A DNA stretch of 64,000 nucleotides from an uncultured Prevotella sp. (lineage in GTDB: Bacteria; Bacteroidota; Bacteroidia; Bacteroidales; Bacteroidaceae): positions 1 to 64,000 of the forward strand of contig CAJODL010000003.1 in assembly GCA_905233165.1 (NCBI GenBank), written 5' to 3'. Position numbers and translations under genes: made by a program. Numbering within the stretch: position 1 is the first letter of the stretch; every line of letters starts with the position of its first letter. The notes under the pieces were generated by a model that was given only the letters and a program-made list of their open reading frames with translations, was not told where the DNA came from and ran no database searches. This document shows positions 55,837 through 64,000 of the stretch, piece by piece.

Positions 55837-55911
55837 GGTGCCCGGTCGGGCTCGAACCGACGACATTCAGAACCACAATCTGACGCTCTAACCAACTGAA
55901 CTACGGGCACC
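55837..55911 (-). tRNA. tRNA-His (anticodon GTG)
   Basis: Minus-strand cloverleaf with the extra G-1 (position 55911) paired with C73; anticodon stem TCAGA/TCTGA with loop TTGTGGT. CCA appears encoded just after (55834-55836). Confidence 0.95.
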
Positions 55912-55929
55912 ATGTTGGTTTTGCGGGTG

Positions 55930-55937
55930 CAAAGGTA
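55930..55937 (-). promoter_or_regulatory. -7 box of tRNA-His
   Basis: TACCTTTG followed by CACCC on the minus strand, 19 bp upstream of the tRNA. Confidence 0.75.
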
Positions 55938-56248
55938 ATCAAAATCTTTGAGACTACCAAATATTTGAGGATTTTTTTTACATTAAATACAAAAATGCCC
56001 CTCCCTACAGCTCTTAGCTATTAGTTCTTAGCTCTTAGTTATCACCCTCACTCTTCCCAGCTCCTAAGCTCCTCCGTGGAGTATAGGCGTAGCATAAGCG
56101 TAGGATAGGCGTAGCATAGGCGTAGGATAGGCGTAGCATAGGAGAAGCCTACAGCATTTTTCAGGGCAAGAAAGGTGCCTTTTTCACTATTAACTCTTAT
56201 CTTTTAACTCTTAACTAATAAAGCCCCCCCGAAGGGTGAGCCCTATTT
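55938..56248. repeat. Gene-free region with heptamer and 11-bp repeats
   Basis: Between tRNA-His and hsdR I see no gene. It holds a five-unit heptamer array (gctctta, gctatta, gttctta, gctctta, gttatca; 56010-56044) and six consecutive 11-bp units at 56083-56148 (ataggcgtagc / ataagcgtagg and variants). A third repetitive stretch, aactctta-like, lies at 56190-56218. Confidence 0.85.
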
Positions 56249-59200
56249 TTATGCCACTTTAAACGTGAAGACTTCGTTATCTTGAAGGTCTGGACGTTGT
56301 GTGATGTTTCTTACATAGTCTCTTATCAGATGCAGCCATTCCTTTTGCTTCATGCTGAAATATTTTTCCTGAAATTCCTTCTGACATTCTGCAACAATCT
56401 GCAGTATTGTTGTTCCTTCATCAAGTGCCATCATATTATGTATCAGGCGACGCTCTTCCGTATCAGGAAGTATCTCCGTCAATATAGAGCCTTCTGGAAC
56501 AAGCCTTATCTCCATAGTTTTTGTCTTGGATGGAGACGTTTCCTTTACATCAAAGTCGTCATAGTTTGATGTATTCAGGAATCTTCGCAGATACTCCTTC
56601 AGTCTGTCTATTACCTTCTGTTTTTTCTCGCCGCTTTCAGGCAGGAAGGGATTTGCTGGTGGCAATATCTTTGCTATGCCTGTACCTGTTTCTGTTATAT
56701 ATCCGTCAGCAAAGGCTCTCTTTACAAAGCCGAAGGTCTCATCGTGTTTCAGGTTTTCTTCCTTGATGATAGCCTCCAGTTGCTTTCTCTTTTCCTGAGC
56801 CACATACTGTTCCCATTCCGTGTCTATATCCACATCACCCTTCTCAGGTGTCATGCGCTCTATAAACTGCTCTATCAGCTCACGCTTGTCACGCATGTCG
56901 GGGCTGGCGCCTATCTGCTTCTGTATCTGTATGACGATGGTCTTGTCTTCGCAGTTAGAGTCATGATATTTCTGTACCAGTTTCAGGATATAGCTGATGT
57001 TTATCTGCACTTGTTTCACCAGTTCCATCTCAAAGACTATATCGTCATTGATAGTCTCCTTCTTGCCACCTTGCCCATGCCTGATACCTTCATATATTGT
57101 GTTATACCAGTCAAGGTAGTCGGCAAGCGTCATCGGACCGACGATTTGCTTCTCAGGTGTAAATTCGTCAAAGGCACTCAAAAGGTTCCTGAGTCTCAAT
57201 ATCTCCCCCATCAGTCTGATGAAATCTTTCTTTTGCTCTTCATCTATTATTGATGGTATCTTCTCAACAGGATATTCTGCCAGCAGTTTGTCTGCCAGTT
57301 CCACGTATGGCCTATGGTCTGTGCCCTTGTCGTCTTTGTAGCCTGTCTTGTAGTATTCCGCAAATGATTTCATGAATACCAGTCCTCCGGCATCCTTGTC
57401 GCCAAATACTCTGAGGCTCTTGTCCGTGGCCTCTTCCAGATTGCGGAAGCATACTATGTTACCACAGTCTTTTACGGTATTCAGTATGCGGTTTGTGCGG
57501 CTGTAGGCTTGCAGCAGACCGTGCATCTTCAGGTTTTTATCTACCCAGAGTGTATTGAGTGTCTTTGCGTCAAAACCTGTCAGGAACATACCCACTACTA
57601 TCAGGATGTCTATCTCCTTATTCTTCATTCTCAAAGACACATCCTTATAGTAGTTCTGGAACGAGTCACCTTCCGTGCTATAGCTGGTGCCAAACATCGC
57701 GTTATAGTCATCTATAGCCTTCTGTAGGGCTTCTCGTGACTGTATGTCAAGGTCGTCCACATTCTCTGGATTCTCGCCTTCCTCAAAGCCACATTCGTCC
57801 ACCTCTTCCTCGTTGGGTGAATAGGTGTATATCGTTGCTATGCGCAGATTTGGCGCTCCTGGCTCCTGTAGTTGTCGCTTCAGTTCGTTATAGTATAGTA
57901 TGGCTGCCTTGACGCTATCTACGGCAAGTATCGAGTTAAAGCCTCTTGTCTTTACTCTCTCCTTCTTCTCTTCTGCCTTCTTGCCCTTCTTCACTACATC
58001 TGCCACGTTGGTCAGTTTCAGGAGGCCGAAGGCTTCTGCTCCCTGCTTTGTCTTGATGTCAAAGTGGGTTATGATGTAGTTGGAGATAATGCTGATTCTC
58101 CTTGGGTCGTGAAGTGCCTTTTCCGTGTCTATGCCCCACACCATTTTGTTGTCAGTACCTTCCTTCATCTTCATGGTGCTTTCATAGTCCACATGGAACT
58201 TCAGCACATTATGGTCTCTGATGGCATCAATGATGGTATATGAGTGCAGCGGCTTTGTCGGCTTGCCCTTTTCGTCTGGCTCTCCGCCAAACAGCTGCGC
58301 GGTCGTCTTATACTTACTGCCGGCACTTGCGTTAATGGCAAAGATAGGAGTGCCTGTAAAGCCGAACATCATGTATTTCTTCACCCTCTTGGTGATGTCC
58401 TTATGCATGTCGCCAAACTGACTTCTGTGACACTCGTCGAATATCATGACGATATTCTCCTTCGTCAGTATCTCCCGCAGTTTCTCATCGCTGTCATAGA
58501 TGTTAGGCTTCATCAGCTTCGACAGCTTCTGAATGGTGGTGATGATGATGTTGGCATTATCATCCTTCATCTGTTTCAGCAGTATCTTTGACGAGCTGTT
58601 AGAGTTGGCGCAGTTGGGTTCGAAGTTGTCATACTCCTTCATGGTCTGATAGTCAAGGTCTTTCCTGTCCACCACGAAGAGCACCTTCTTCACGCCTTCT
58701 ATCCTTGATGCTAACTGTGCTGTCTTGAATGATGTCAGCGTTTTACCCGAGCCTGTGGTGTGCCATATAAAGCCGCCTGCCTTCGTCGTGCCTAACCAGT
58801 CTTTGTTATAAAGGGCTGTCTGTATGCGCAGCAGTATCTTCTCTGTTGCTGCTATCTGGTAGGGTCGCATCACCAGCAACTGCTTCTCCACATTAAAGAC
58901 ACAATACTTTGTCAGTATGTTCAGTATGGTGTGCTTGGCAAAGAATGTTGTGGTAAAGTCCCTCAGGTCTGTCAGCAGATTGTTCTCCTGATCTGTCCAG
59001 TATGACGTAAACTCAAAGGTGTTGCCGTCTTGCTTGCGTTTCTTCTGTCCCTTGGCAGTCTCGTCTTCTCTGGCGAATCGTGTGGTGTTTGAGTAGTATT
59101 TTGTCTCTGTGCCGTTCGAGATGACGAAAATCTGTATGAAGTCAAACATTGCCCTTCCTGCCCAGAAGGAGTCGCGCTGATAGCGGTTTATCTCGTTAAA

Positions 59201-59734
59201 GGCCTCCTTGATGTTCACACCTCTCTTCTTCAGTTCTATGTGAACCAGGGGCAGACCGTTCACCAATACTGTCACATCGTAGCGGTTCTTGTAGGTTCCT
59301 GCGTCTGTGGCATATTGGTTGATGACTTGCAGACGATTGTTATAGATGTTGCCCTTATCGAGAATCTTGATATTTTTCTCTCTGCCGTTGTCCATCTTAA
59401 GGCTCAGGATGTAGCCCTTGCCTTGTATCATCTCTGTCTTGTCCAGAATGGTCATCTGGTCGTTAGAAATCATAGGTAGCAGACGCGCCCACTCGCTGTC
59501 GCTGAGGGTTACGTCGTTGAGCAGTTCCAGCTGCTTACGGAGGTTCTCTAAAAGCGATGCTTCATCCTTCACCTGCTTGGCATACTCATAGCCTTGGCTC
59601 TGCAACTGCTTGATAAACTCAGCCTCCAGCCGAGCCTCGCTCTGATAGCCACCATCCGCCTTGGCCTCCACCTCATAGTGGGCCATCACCGTCTGGTTCT
59701 TCTCTTCTACTATGATTTTATAATCGTCTGTCAT
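56249..59734 (-). CDS. hsdR: Type I restriction enzyme, R subunit
   Basis: Motor and nuclease subunit that cleaves unmodified DNA after ATP-driven translocation. It has 1161 residues. The nuclease motif is in RYDVTVLVNGLPLVHIELKK (Asp153, Glu167, Lys169). Helicase motifs follow: Walker A TTGSGKT (residues 326-332), MIFDECHRSQ and GFTGTPIF. The C-terminal helical domain binds the MTase core. It is the last gene of the hsdM-hsdS-(four-helix)-hsdR run. All motifs are intact. Confidence 0.95.
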   Translation of the reverse strand: MTDDYKIIVEEKNQTVMAHYEVEAKADGGYQSEARLEAEFIKQLQSQGYEYAKQVKDEASLLENLRKQLELLNDVTLSDSEWARLLPMISNDQMTILDKTEMIQGKGYILSLKMDNGREKNIKILDKGNIYNNRLQVINQYATDAGTYKNRYDVTVLVNGLPLVHIELKKRGVNIKEAFNEINRYQRDSFWAGRAMFDFIQIFVISNGTETKYYSNTTRFAREDETAKGQKKRKQDGNTFEFTSYWTDQENNLLTDLRDFTTTFFAKHTILNILTKYCVFNVEKQLLVMRPYQIAATEKILLRIQTALYNKDWLGTTKAGGFIWHTTGSGKTLTSFKTAQLASRIEGVKKVLFVVDRKDLDYQTMKEYDNFEPNCANSNSSSKILLKQMKDDNANIIITTIQKLSKLMKPNIYDSDEKLREILTKENIVMIFDECHRSQFGDMHKDITKRVKKYMMFGFTGTPIFAINASAGSKYKTTAQLFGGEPDEKGKPTKPLHSYTIIDAIRDHNVLKFHVDYESTMKMKEGTDNKMVWGIDTEKALHDPRRISIISNYIITHFDIKTKQGAEAFGLLKLTNVADVVKKGKKAEEKKERVKTRGFNSILAVDSVKAAILYYNELKRQLQEPGAPNLRIATIYTYSPNEEEVDECGFEEGENPENVDDLDIQSREALQKAIDDYNAMFGTSYSTEGDSFQNYYKDVSLRMKNKEIDILIVVGMFLTGFDAKTLNTLWVDKNLKMHGLLQAYSRTNRILNTVKDCGNIVCFRNLEEATDKSLRVFGDKDAGGLVFMKSFAEYYKTGYKDDKGTDHRPYVELADKLLAEYPVEKIPSIIDEEQKKDFIRLMGEILRLRNLLSAFDEFTPEKQIVGPMTLADYLDWYNTIYEGIRHGQGGKKETINDDIVFEMELVKQVQINISYILKLVQKYHDSNCEDKTIVIQIQKQIGASPDMRDKRELIEQFIERMTPEKGDVDIDTEWEQYVAQEKRKQLEAIIKEENLKHDETFGFVKRAFADGYITETGTGIAKILPPANPFLPESGEKKQKVIDRLKEYLRRFLNTSNYDDFDVKETSPSKTKTMEIRLVPEGSILTEILPDTEERRLIHNMMALDEGTTILQIVAECQKEFQEKYFSMKQKEWLHLIRDYVRNITQRPDLQDNEVFTFKVA

Positions 59735-59747
59735 AGGTTCTTTTTTT

Positions 59748-59905
59748 TAGCTAGTTCTAACTAGTTTAAACTAGTTCTAACTAGTCTCACTAGTCTCACT
59801 GGTTCCTCCTAGTCTCCCTTTGTCGCGCCAGCCATAGTTCTTGCTAGTCTCCCTTTGTCGCGCCAGCCCTAGTTCTTGCTAGTTTTACTAGTTCTAACTA
59901 GTCTC
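59748..59905. repeat. ACTAGT-rich repeat array between hsdR and the four-helix gene
   Basis: Units of 9-10 bp around ctagttctaa/ctagtctca, then two 35-bp direct repeats (59807-59841 and 59842-59876; core ctccctttgtcgcgccagcc), followed by more actagt words up to 59905. The palindrome ACTAGT recurs through the array. No gene is seen here. Confidence 0.9.
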
Positions 59906-59906
59906 A

Positions 59907-60638
59907 CTAGCCTCTCCTCTCTCTGGCTTTCATCAGCTCGACCTCAAGGTGACGTTTCTCGCGCTCGAGTTCCTCGATGCGCTGCTCCAATATCGGCACC
60001 TGCTGACGCAGGGCCTTATTCTCGTCTCTGAGGCGCTGCAGCTCCTCGTCGATGCCTTTCCTGTAGCCTGTGCGGGCGGCATACATGCGCTCCTTGATGC
60101 CGCCTTGCGTCACGAACTGCTGGTCCAGACCGCTCAGATAGGTCTTCATCATCCTGTCGGTCATGTGTAGCAGGGTCAGGGCAATGTTACATATCTCTTC
60201 GTCGCCCCAGCGACTGAAGAAGGGCTCGTAGTCGCTCACCTTGTTATGCTTGCGACAGAAGCCCAGCATCTCGTCATAGCGTGGGTGCGAGGCTTCCCAG
60301 AATGTCAGCCCTCTGGTGCGCAGGTAGTCCTCATAGTCGGCACGCAGCTCCTTTAGCGAGGCGCGGGCGACGTTGAGCAGCTTCAGCTGTGTCTCCGTCG
60401 ATGTCATGCCGTCAGCAAGGCCCTCGATGATGTTCTGCTTGCCTGAACGGGCTGCCTGTATCATCTGGTCAACGGTACGGTCGCCTTTGCTCGCGAGAAA
60501 CCGCTTCGCAAAGTGGAAGGTCAGCGCATAGAGCACCTCTGTCTTCTGATAGAAGTAGAGGTCCTGATACTGCACTTCGTTGAGCAGCACCTTCGGCAGC
60601 GGCTTGGCGCCCGTAACGTTGTTATTTTGAGCTGTCAT
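59907..60638 (-). CDS. Four-helix-bundle protein with C-terminal coiled coil
   Basis: A 243-residue protein. Residues of about 20-175 match the four-helix-bundle family related to 23S rRNA intervening-sequence proteins (LYFYQKTEVLYALTFHFAKRFLASKGDRTVDQMIQAARSGKQNIIEGLADG). The C-terminal 75 residues (EELQRLRDENKALRQQVPILEQRIEELEREKRHLE) form a long coiled coil. Its family includes Avd of diversity-generating retroelements, but no reverse transcriptase is nearby. It lies inside the type I restriction operon between hsdS and hsdR and is flanked on both sides by ACTAGT repeats, which suggests that it was inserted. Confidence 0.75.
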   Translation of the reverse strand: MTAQNNNVTGAKPLPKVLLNEVQYQDLYFYQKTEVLYALTFHFAKRFLASKGDRTVDQMIQAARSGKQNIIEGLADGMTSTETQLKLLNVARASLKELRADYEDYLRTRGLTFWEASHPRYDEMLGFCRKHNKVSDYEPFFSRWGDEEICNIALTLLHMTDRMMKTYLSGLDQQFVTQGGIKERMYAARTGYRKGIDEELQRLRDENKALRQQVPILEQRIEELEREKRHLEVELMKARERRG

Positions 60639-60660
60639 GTTTTCGTTTTCTTAATGATTA

Positions 60661-60774
60661 AAATTACTAGTTTAACTAGTCATACTGGTTTTAACTAGGC
60701 ATTCTGGTTTTTACTAAGCCTTCTCGTTCTAACTGGCCTTCTCGTTCTAACTGGCATTCTCGTTCTCTCTCTCA
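60661..60774. repeat. Repeat array between four-helix gene and hsdS, entering hsdS
   Basis: ACTAGT/actggtttt words (60666-60700), then 18-bp units at 60721-60738, 60739-60756 and 60757-60774 (core ttctcgttctaactgg). The second and third units form the last codons and stop of hsdS (end NENAS). Confidence 0.85.
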
Positions 60775-61871
60775 AACGTCAGGAGCTTGTTCCTGTAATA
60801 TTCATATTGCTTTTCGCGCTGCTTCAGCTGTGCTTCCAAGTTCTGTATAGAGGCCTCGAAAGTATCAAGGATAGAGACAATGCGCTGCTGCTCGGAGAGA
60901 GGTGGGAGGGGGATTTTAAGATTTTCTAATTTCTCTTGAGAAATATTTGGCACAGAGCCTACACCAGCCAATCGTTTTACTGTAGATTGTATCGTGTAAG
61001 TGCCAAGAATATAATTTAAGAATTTAGAATCTATGGTGATATTTTTCAATACCACTAACTGAGGGTTTATGGTAGCTTCGCATGGCAATTCTTTTACCAT
61101 AGCTACTTTACCAACCGTTGATCCCGTTTTACAAAATAAGATGTCACCATCATAAGTTTTTATTTCAGGTGATTCTTCGTATTTTTCCCAAGTAATATAT
61201 GTACAACCTTTATACACCATTTGCCCGTTTTCTATATTACCTGGGCTCAACGAAATAACACCTTCCCCTTCTTCTACTTGATCTTCTCTTGTATATCCCC
61301 TAAAACCAATCCTTCCCTTTATCTCACACACCTCTCCCAACGTCTTCATCTCCACCCCTTCTTTTCCTTCGAGGTCAAGGAGTTGGTCACGATAATATTC
61401 GTATTGTTTTCTTCGCTGGGCTATCTGCTCCTTTAGGTTGTCTATTGCAGAAGTGAAGGTATCAAGAATTCCCACTATCCGAGTCTGTTCTTCAAGAGAA
61501 GGGATGGGGATGATGAGCTCTTTCGCTATTGACCAATGCCTACTATATCCTCTGCTTGGTACATCAACGTTTTCAAATGAAAAGAAGAAATAACGAGGCA
61601 AAATGCCATTTGCCGCTTTTAATATTTTTAGACCATCTGCTCCTTGAGCGAAACTACCATTAAAGTATTTTACATACCTTGTGTGATCACCAAAGAGAAT
61701 ATATTCATCATTTGGCACTAAGGATGTTTCATCATTAGTGTACCCTACAATATTTTTTTGGCCTTGGTCAATAATTGGAAATGCTCCATTGACTCCATAT
61801 AGCTCCTTCTCCAATTTCTTTGGGGGTGTAATCGTTTCACACACCTCTCCTAATTTCTTCCACTCCACCAT
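60747..61871 (-). CDS. hsdS: Type I restriction-modification specificity subunit
   Basis: Determines DNA recognition. It has 374 residues in two half-repeats: target domain 1 (about 1-130), conserved spacer (QTRIVGILDTFTSAIDNLKEQIAQRRKQYEYYRDQLLDLEGKE, about 131-175), target domain 2 (176-325) and a second conserved region (QQRIVSILDTFEASIQNLEAQLKQREKQYEYYRNKLLTFE). The C-terminus is formed by the repeat array. The start is 3 bp after the hsdM stop. There is only one hsdS in the window. Confidence 0.94.
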   Translation of the reverse strand: MVEWKKLGEVCETITPPKKLEKELYGVNGAFPIIDQGQKNIVGYTNDETSLVPNDEYILFGDHTRYVKYFNGSFAQGADGLKILKAANGILPRYFFFSFENVDVPSRGYSRHWSIAKELIIPIPSLEEQTRIVGILDTFTSAIDNLKEQIAQRRKQYEYYRDQLLDLEGKEGVEMKTLGEVCEIKGRIGFRGYTREDQVEEGEGVISLSPGNIENGQMVYKGCTYITWEKYEESPEIKTYDGDILFCKTGSTVGKVAMVKELPCEATINPQLVVLKNITIDSKFLNYILGTYTIQSTVKRLAGVGSVPNISQEKLENLKIPLPPLSEQQRIVSILDTFEASIQNLEAQLKQREKQYEYYRNKLLTFERENENAS

Positions 61872-61874
61872 ATT

Positions 61875-63434
61875 CTACTCTCCTAATTCTTTTATGATGG
61901 TTGCGATTTTGGCATTCAGCTCATTGCCTTCGGAAACCAACGCTTTGAGTTTGGCATTAACCTCCGTGATGTTGATGACTTCGCGAGTATCTTCCTGTTC
62001 TACATAGCTGCTGACGCTGAGATTGCAATCATTCTCTAAGATGTCGTCATTCTTCACCAGTTTGGCAAGGTATTGCTCATCCTTGCGGTTAGCAAACAGC
62101 TCCATAATCTTGTCCTGATGCTCTGGAAGAAGAATGTTCTTGTTGCCGTCCTTCTGAAATAGCTTGCTGGCATCGATAAAGAGGACTGAGGAATCGCGTT
62201 TTGCACTCTTTTTCAGGACGATGATACAGGTAGCGATGCCTACGCCAAAGAAGAGGTTGGCAGGCAACTGGATAACTGTATCTACGAAGTTGTTCTTTAC
62301 GAGATACTGGCGTATCTTCTTTTCGTCACCGCCACGATATAGCACACCGGGGAACTCTACTATTGCAGCTGTTCCTTTTTCGCTGAGGTGCCAAAGCATG
62401 TGCATCGTGAAAGCCAAGTCGGCAGCACTCTTGGGCGCCAGCACTCCTGCTGGAGCATAGCGCTCGTCGTTGATAAGAATGGCATTGTCTTTGCCCACCC
62501 ACTTCAGGGAATATGGGGGATTGGAGACGATGGCATCAAAGGGAGCATCCTGCATGTGCTGGGGCTTCAGAAGGGTGTCCTCCAGACGAATGTCGAAGTT
62601 GTCGTAGTTCACATTGTGCAGGAACATATTTATTCGACAGAGGTTGTAGGTCGTTGGATTCACCTCCTGACCAAAATACTGTAGGTTAGGGTTCTCCTTA
62701 CCAACAGTCTTGGCAAACTTCAGCAACAGCGAACCACTGCCACATGCTGGGTCATAGACCTTCTGGATGTTGGGATTGTCGTGGGCAGCAATGCGAGCCA
62801 ACAGCTCCGAAACCTGCTGCGGGGTGAAGAATTCGCCACCGCTCTTGCCTGCTGACGATGCATACATCTGCATCAGAAATTCGTAGGTATCGCCAAAGGT
62901 GTCGTTGTCGGTATCGTCATAACGCGAACCAAGATCCATATCGTCAACAGCCTTCAGCACCTTCACAAGCAGCTGGTTGCGGGCTATCACTGTGGCACCT
63001 ATCTTGGTGTTATCTACGGCAAAGTCGCTGAACAGACCACGCAGGTCATCTTCTGAAGGAGTGCCAACAGCAGATGCCTCAATGCTATGGAATATCTCCG
63101 TAAGATGCTCGTTGAGGTTTTCATCCTTGTCGGCATGTTTTACGACATTCTGAAACAGCTGCGAAGGCAACATAAAGAAACCCTTTGTCTGTATGGCATC
63201 AGTACGACCACCTTCTGCCTCTGCATCACTCATCTTCACATAGTCAAAGTCTGCATAGCCGGCCTCATGCATGCGACCATTGAAGTAGTCGCAGATATTT
63301 TCGGAGATAAACCTGTAGAAGATAGAGCCCAAGACGTAAGCCTTAAACTCCCATCCGTCCACGCTACCGCGCAGATCATTAGCTATCTTCCATATCGTCT
63401 TATGCAGTTCAGCACGTTCTTTCATCGTTGCCAT
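61875..63434 (-). CDS. hsdM: Type I restriction-modification methyltransferase subunit
   Basis: Adenine-N6 methyltransferase of 519 residues from MATMKERAELHKTIWKIAND; a longer frame to 63506 would include the promoter region. HsdM N-terminal domain, SAM motif VYDPACGSGSLLLKF (DPACGSG at about 228-234) and catalytic NPPYS (about 305-309) are intact. A TAACTTTG box lies 43 bp upstream, so hsdM starts the operon. Confidence 0.95.
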   Translation of the reverse strand: MATMKERAELHKTIWKIANDLRGSVDGWEFKAYVLGSIFYRFISENICDYFNGRMHEAGYADFDYVKMSDAEAEGGRTDAIQTKGFFMLPSQLFQNVVKHADKDENLNEHLTEIFHSIEASAVGTPSEDDLRGLFSDFAVDNTKIGATVIARNQLLVKVLKAVDDMDLGSRYDDTDNDTFGDTYEFLMQMYASSAGKSGGEFFTPQQVSELLARIAAHDNPNIQKVYDPACGSGSLLLKFAKTVGKENPNLQYFGQEVNPTTYNLCRINMFLHNVNYDNFDIRLEDTLLKPQHMQDAPFDAIVSNPPYSLKWVGKDNAILINDERYAPAGVLAPKSAADLAFTMHMLWHLSEKGTAAIVEFPGVLYRGGDEKKIRQYLVKNNFVDTVIQLPANLFFGVGIATCIIVLKKSAKRDSSVLFIDASKLFQKDGNKNILLPEHQDKIMELFANRKDEQYLAKLVKNDDILENDCNLSVSSYVEQEDTREVINITEVNAKLKALVSEGNELNAKIATIIKELGE

Positions 63435-63476
63435 ATATCTTATTATACTTTTCTTGTCAGTAGATGAATATCTCTG

Positions 63477-63484
63477 CAAAGTTA
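63477..63484 (-). promoter_or_regulatory. -7 box of the hsd operon
   Basis: TAACTTTG followed by CAGAG on the minus strand, 43 bp upstream of the hsdM ATG. Confidence 0.65.
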
Positions 63485-63506
63485 CAATTTTTTTCCAATA
63501 CAACAA

Positions 63507-63828
63507 AGAAAAAGGTAATATTTTTCAAAAAATAAGTTTTTTGCGTTTTACTACTCCCCCTATGATTTAATGTTTAGAGTTTATAGTTTATAGTGTATAG
63601 TCAGTTATAAAGTTGAGAGTGGAGAGTAATTAGTTTAGTGGCTTAGTAGGTTGGTGGCGAATGAAAGAATGAAGAAATGAAAAAATGAAAGAATAATTAT
63701 TTAAACAAATAGTGAAAATTCTTTCAGTCGGGCGTACAAACCCTTTCTTTTAGTCGGGCGAACAAACCCTTTGTAAAAGCGGACAAGCCGAGCGGTGAAA
63801 GCGGACAAGCCAAGCGGTGAGTTGAGAA
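63507..63828. repeat. Gene-free region of mixed tandem repeats
   Basis: No gene is seen between hsdM and the partial hydrolase gene. It holds two heptamer arrays (63572-63606: gtttaga, gtttata, gtttata, gtgtata, gtcagtt; 63612-63639: gttgaga, gtggaga, gtaatta, gtttagt), an octamer stretch (63661-63693, gaatgaaa words), two 26-bp direct repeats (63726-63751, 63752-63777) and two 22-bp direct repeats (63777-63798, 63799-63820). Confidence 0.85.
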
Positions 63829-64000
63829 TTACTTCAAATGTTTTTGGAAGAACTGTAGGGTGCGTTGTTGGGCTTCTATTGGGCAGCTATGGGGAATATC
63901 CCACAGTTCTGTTTCGAGATTGTCGTCTGCACCTTGACTCTTCCAGGTGTCGTGCATAATGCGGAAGGCTTTCTCAACCCCTGCAACGGGGAATAACTTA
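63829..64000 (-). CDS. C-terminal end of an alpha/beta-hydrolase-like protein (partial)
   Basis: The last 57 codons of a minus-strand gene that continues beyond the window. The readable end includes GVEKAFRIMHDTW and, near the stop, IPHSCPIEAQQRTLQFFQ. A His followed by a helix ending the protein fits the catalytic-His region of acetyl-esterase or dienelactone-hydrolase-like enzymes. No catalytic Ser is in the window, so the family is provisional. Confidence 0.55.
   Translation of the reverse strand, partial: KLFPVAGVEKAFRIMHDTWKSQGADDNLETELWDIPHSCPIEAQQRTLQFFQKHLK

Noticed and set aside
56083..56148. CRISPR or integron attachment array
   Set aside because: The 11-bp units have no spacers, and no integrase or cas gene is near.
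59907..60638. Avd protein of a diversity-generating retroelement
   Set aside because: There is no reverse transcriptase, template repeat or variable gene nearby; only the helical-bundle fold is shared.
60747..61871. Phase-variable, inverting hsdS
   Set aside because: There is only one hsdS, its two conserved regions are direct and diverged, and there is no recombinase in the window.

Overview
The window looks like a chromosomal segment of a Prevotella-like member of the Bacteroidales. The evidence is the recurring Bacteroidetes -7 promoter box (TAnnTTTG, often TACCTTTG), an HU-type protein with an acidic tail followed by a 'smalltalk' micro-gene, GldE, a serine palmitoyltransferase, the Bacteroidetes-only ribosomal protein bL38 (DUF4295), a C10 (streptopain-like) protease and the F-ATPase gene order typical of the phylum. 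Most of the window is housekeeping DNA.

Layout. 1-1,010: HU-like gene and smalltalk micro-gene, closed by a hairpin. 1,122-10,102 (minus): a long same-strand run of crp-like regulator, queA-like, nadE, a small ABC-type ATPase with a DUF4435/TOPRIM partner (PARIS-like layout), and a glycyl-radical enzyme of the HypD type with its activase. 10,145-21,708 (minus): lepA, the complete F-ATPase operon (atpD, C, small membrane protein, B, E, F, H, A, G), an MBL-fold hydrolase, a NhaD-like antiporter and two tRNAs. 21,940-26,359 (plus): rpmB-rpmG-bL38, a response regulator, mltG and rpsA. 26,525-34,541 (minus): a small exported protein, a decayed DUF3987-like fragment in repeat-rich DNA, a secreted esterase, a TonB receptor with a Cys/His-rich small partner, and a C10 protease with BspA repeats and dockerin. 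34,686-43,775 (plus): rsmG, MBL, ruvC, a tandem ABC ATPase, exported C1 peptidase, BASS transporter, flavodoxin, mscL, alaS. 43,732-52,857: yigZ and a lipid kinase divergent from spt, then gldE-ssb, a four-gene tRNA cluster, and fmt-pyrK-pepD. 52,993-55,738 (plus): OmpH-like lipoprotein, oxidoreductase, DUF4421 protein. 56,249-63,434 (minus): a type I restriction-modification operon hsdM-hsdS-(four-helix protein)-hsdR. The window ends inside a probable alpha/beta-hydrolase gene.

The most unusual signal is not a gene. At more than a dozen gene boundaries there are short tandem arrays whose unit is exactly 7 bp. The word differs from site to site. The arrays run into coding ends, supply start codons, and in two cases lie inside genes (the hypD-like gene and the DUF4421 gene). 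Other signals worth a look are a palindromic element present in two inverted copies at the ends of the HU/smalltalk module and the DUF3987 remnant, a 41-bp perfectly alternating pyrimidine-purine tract next to the rpsA promoter, a PARIS-like ATPase/TOPRIM pair, and the repeat-flanked four-helix gene inside the restriction operon.
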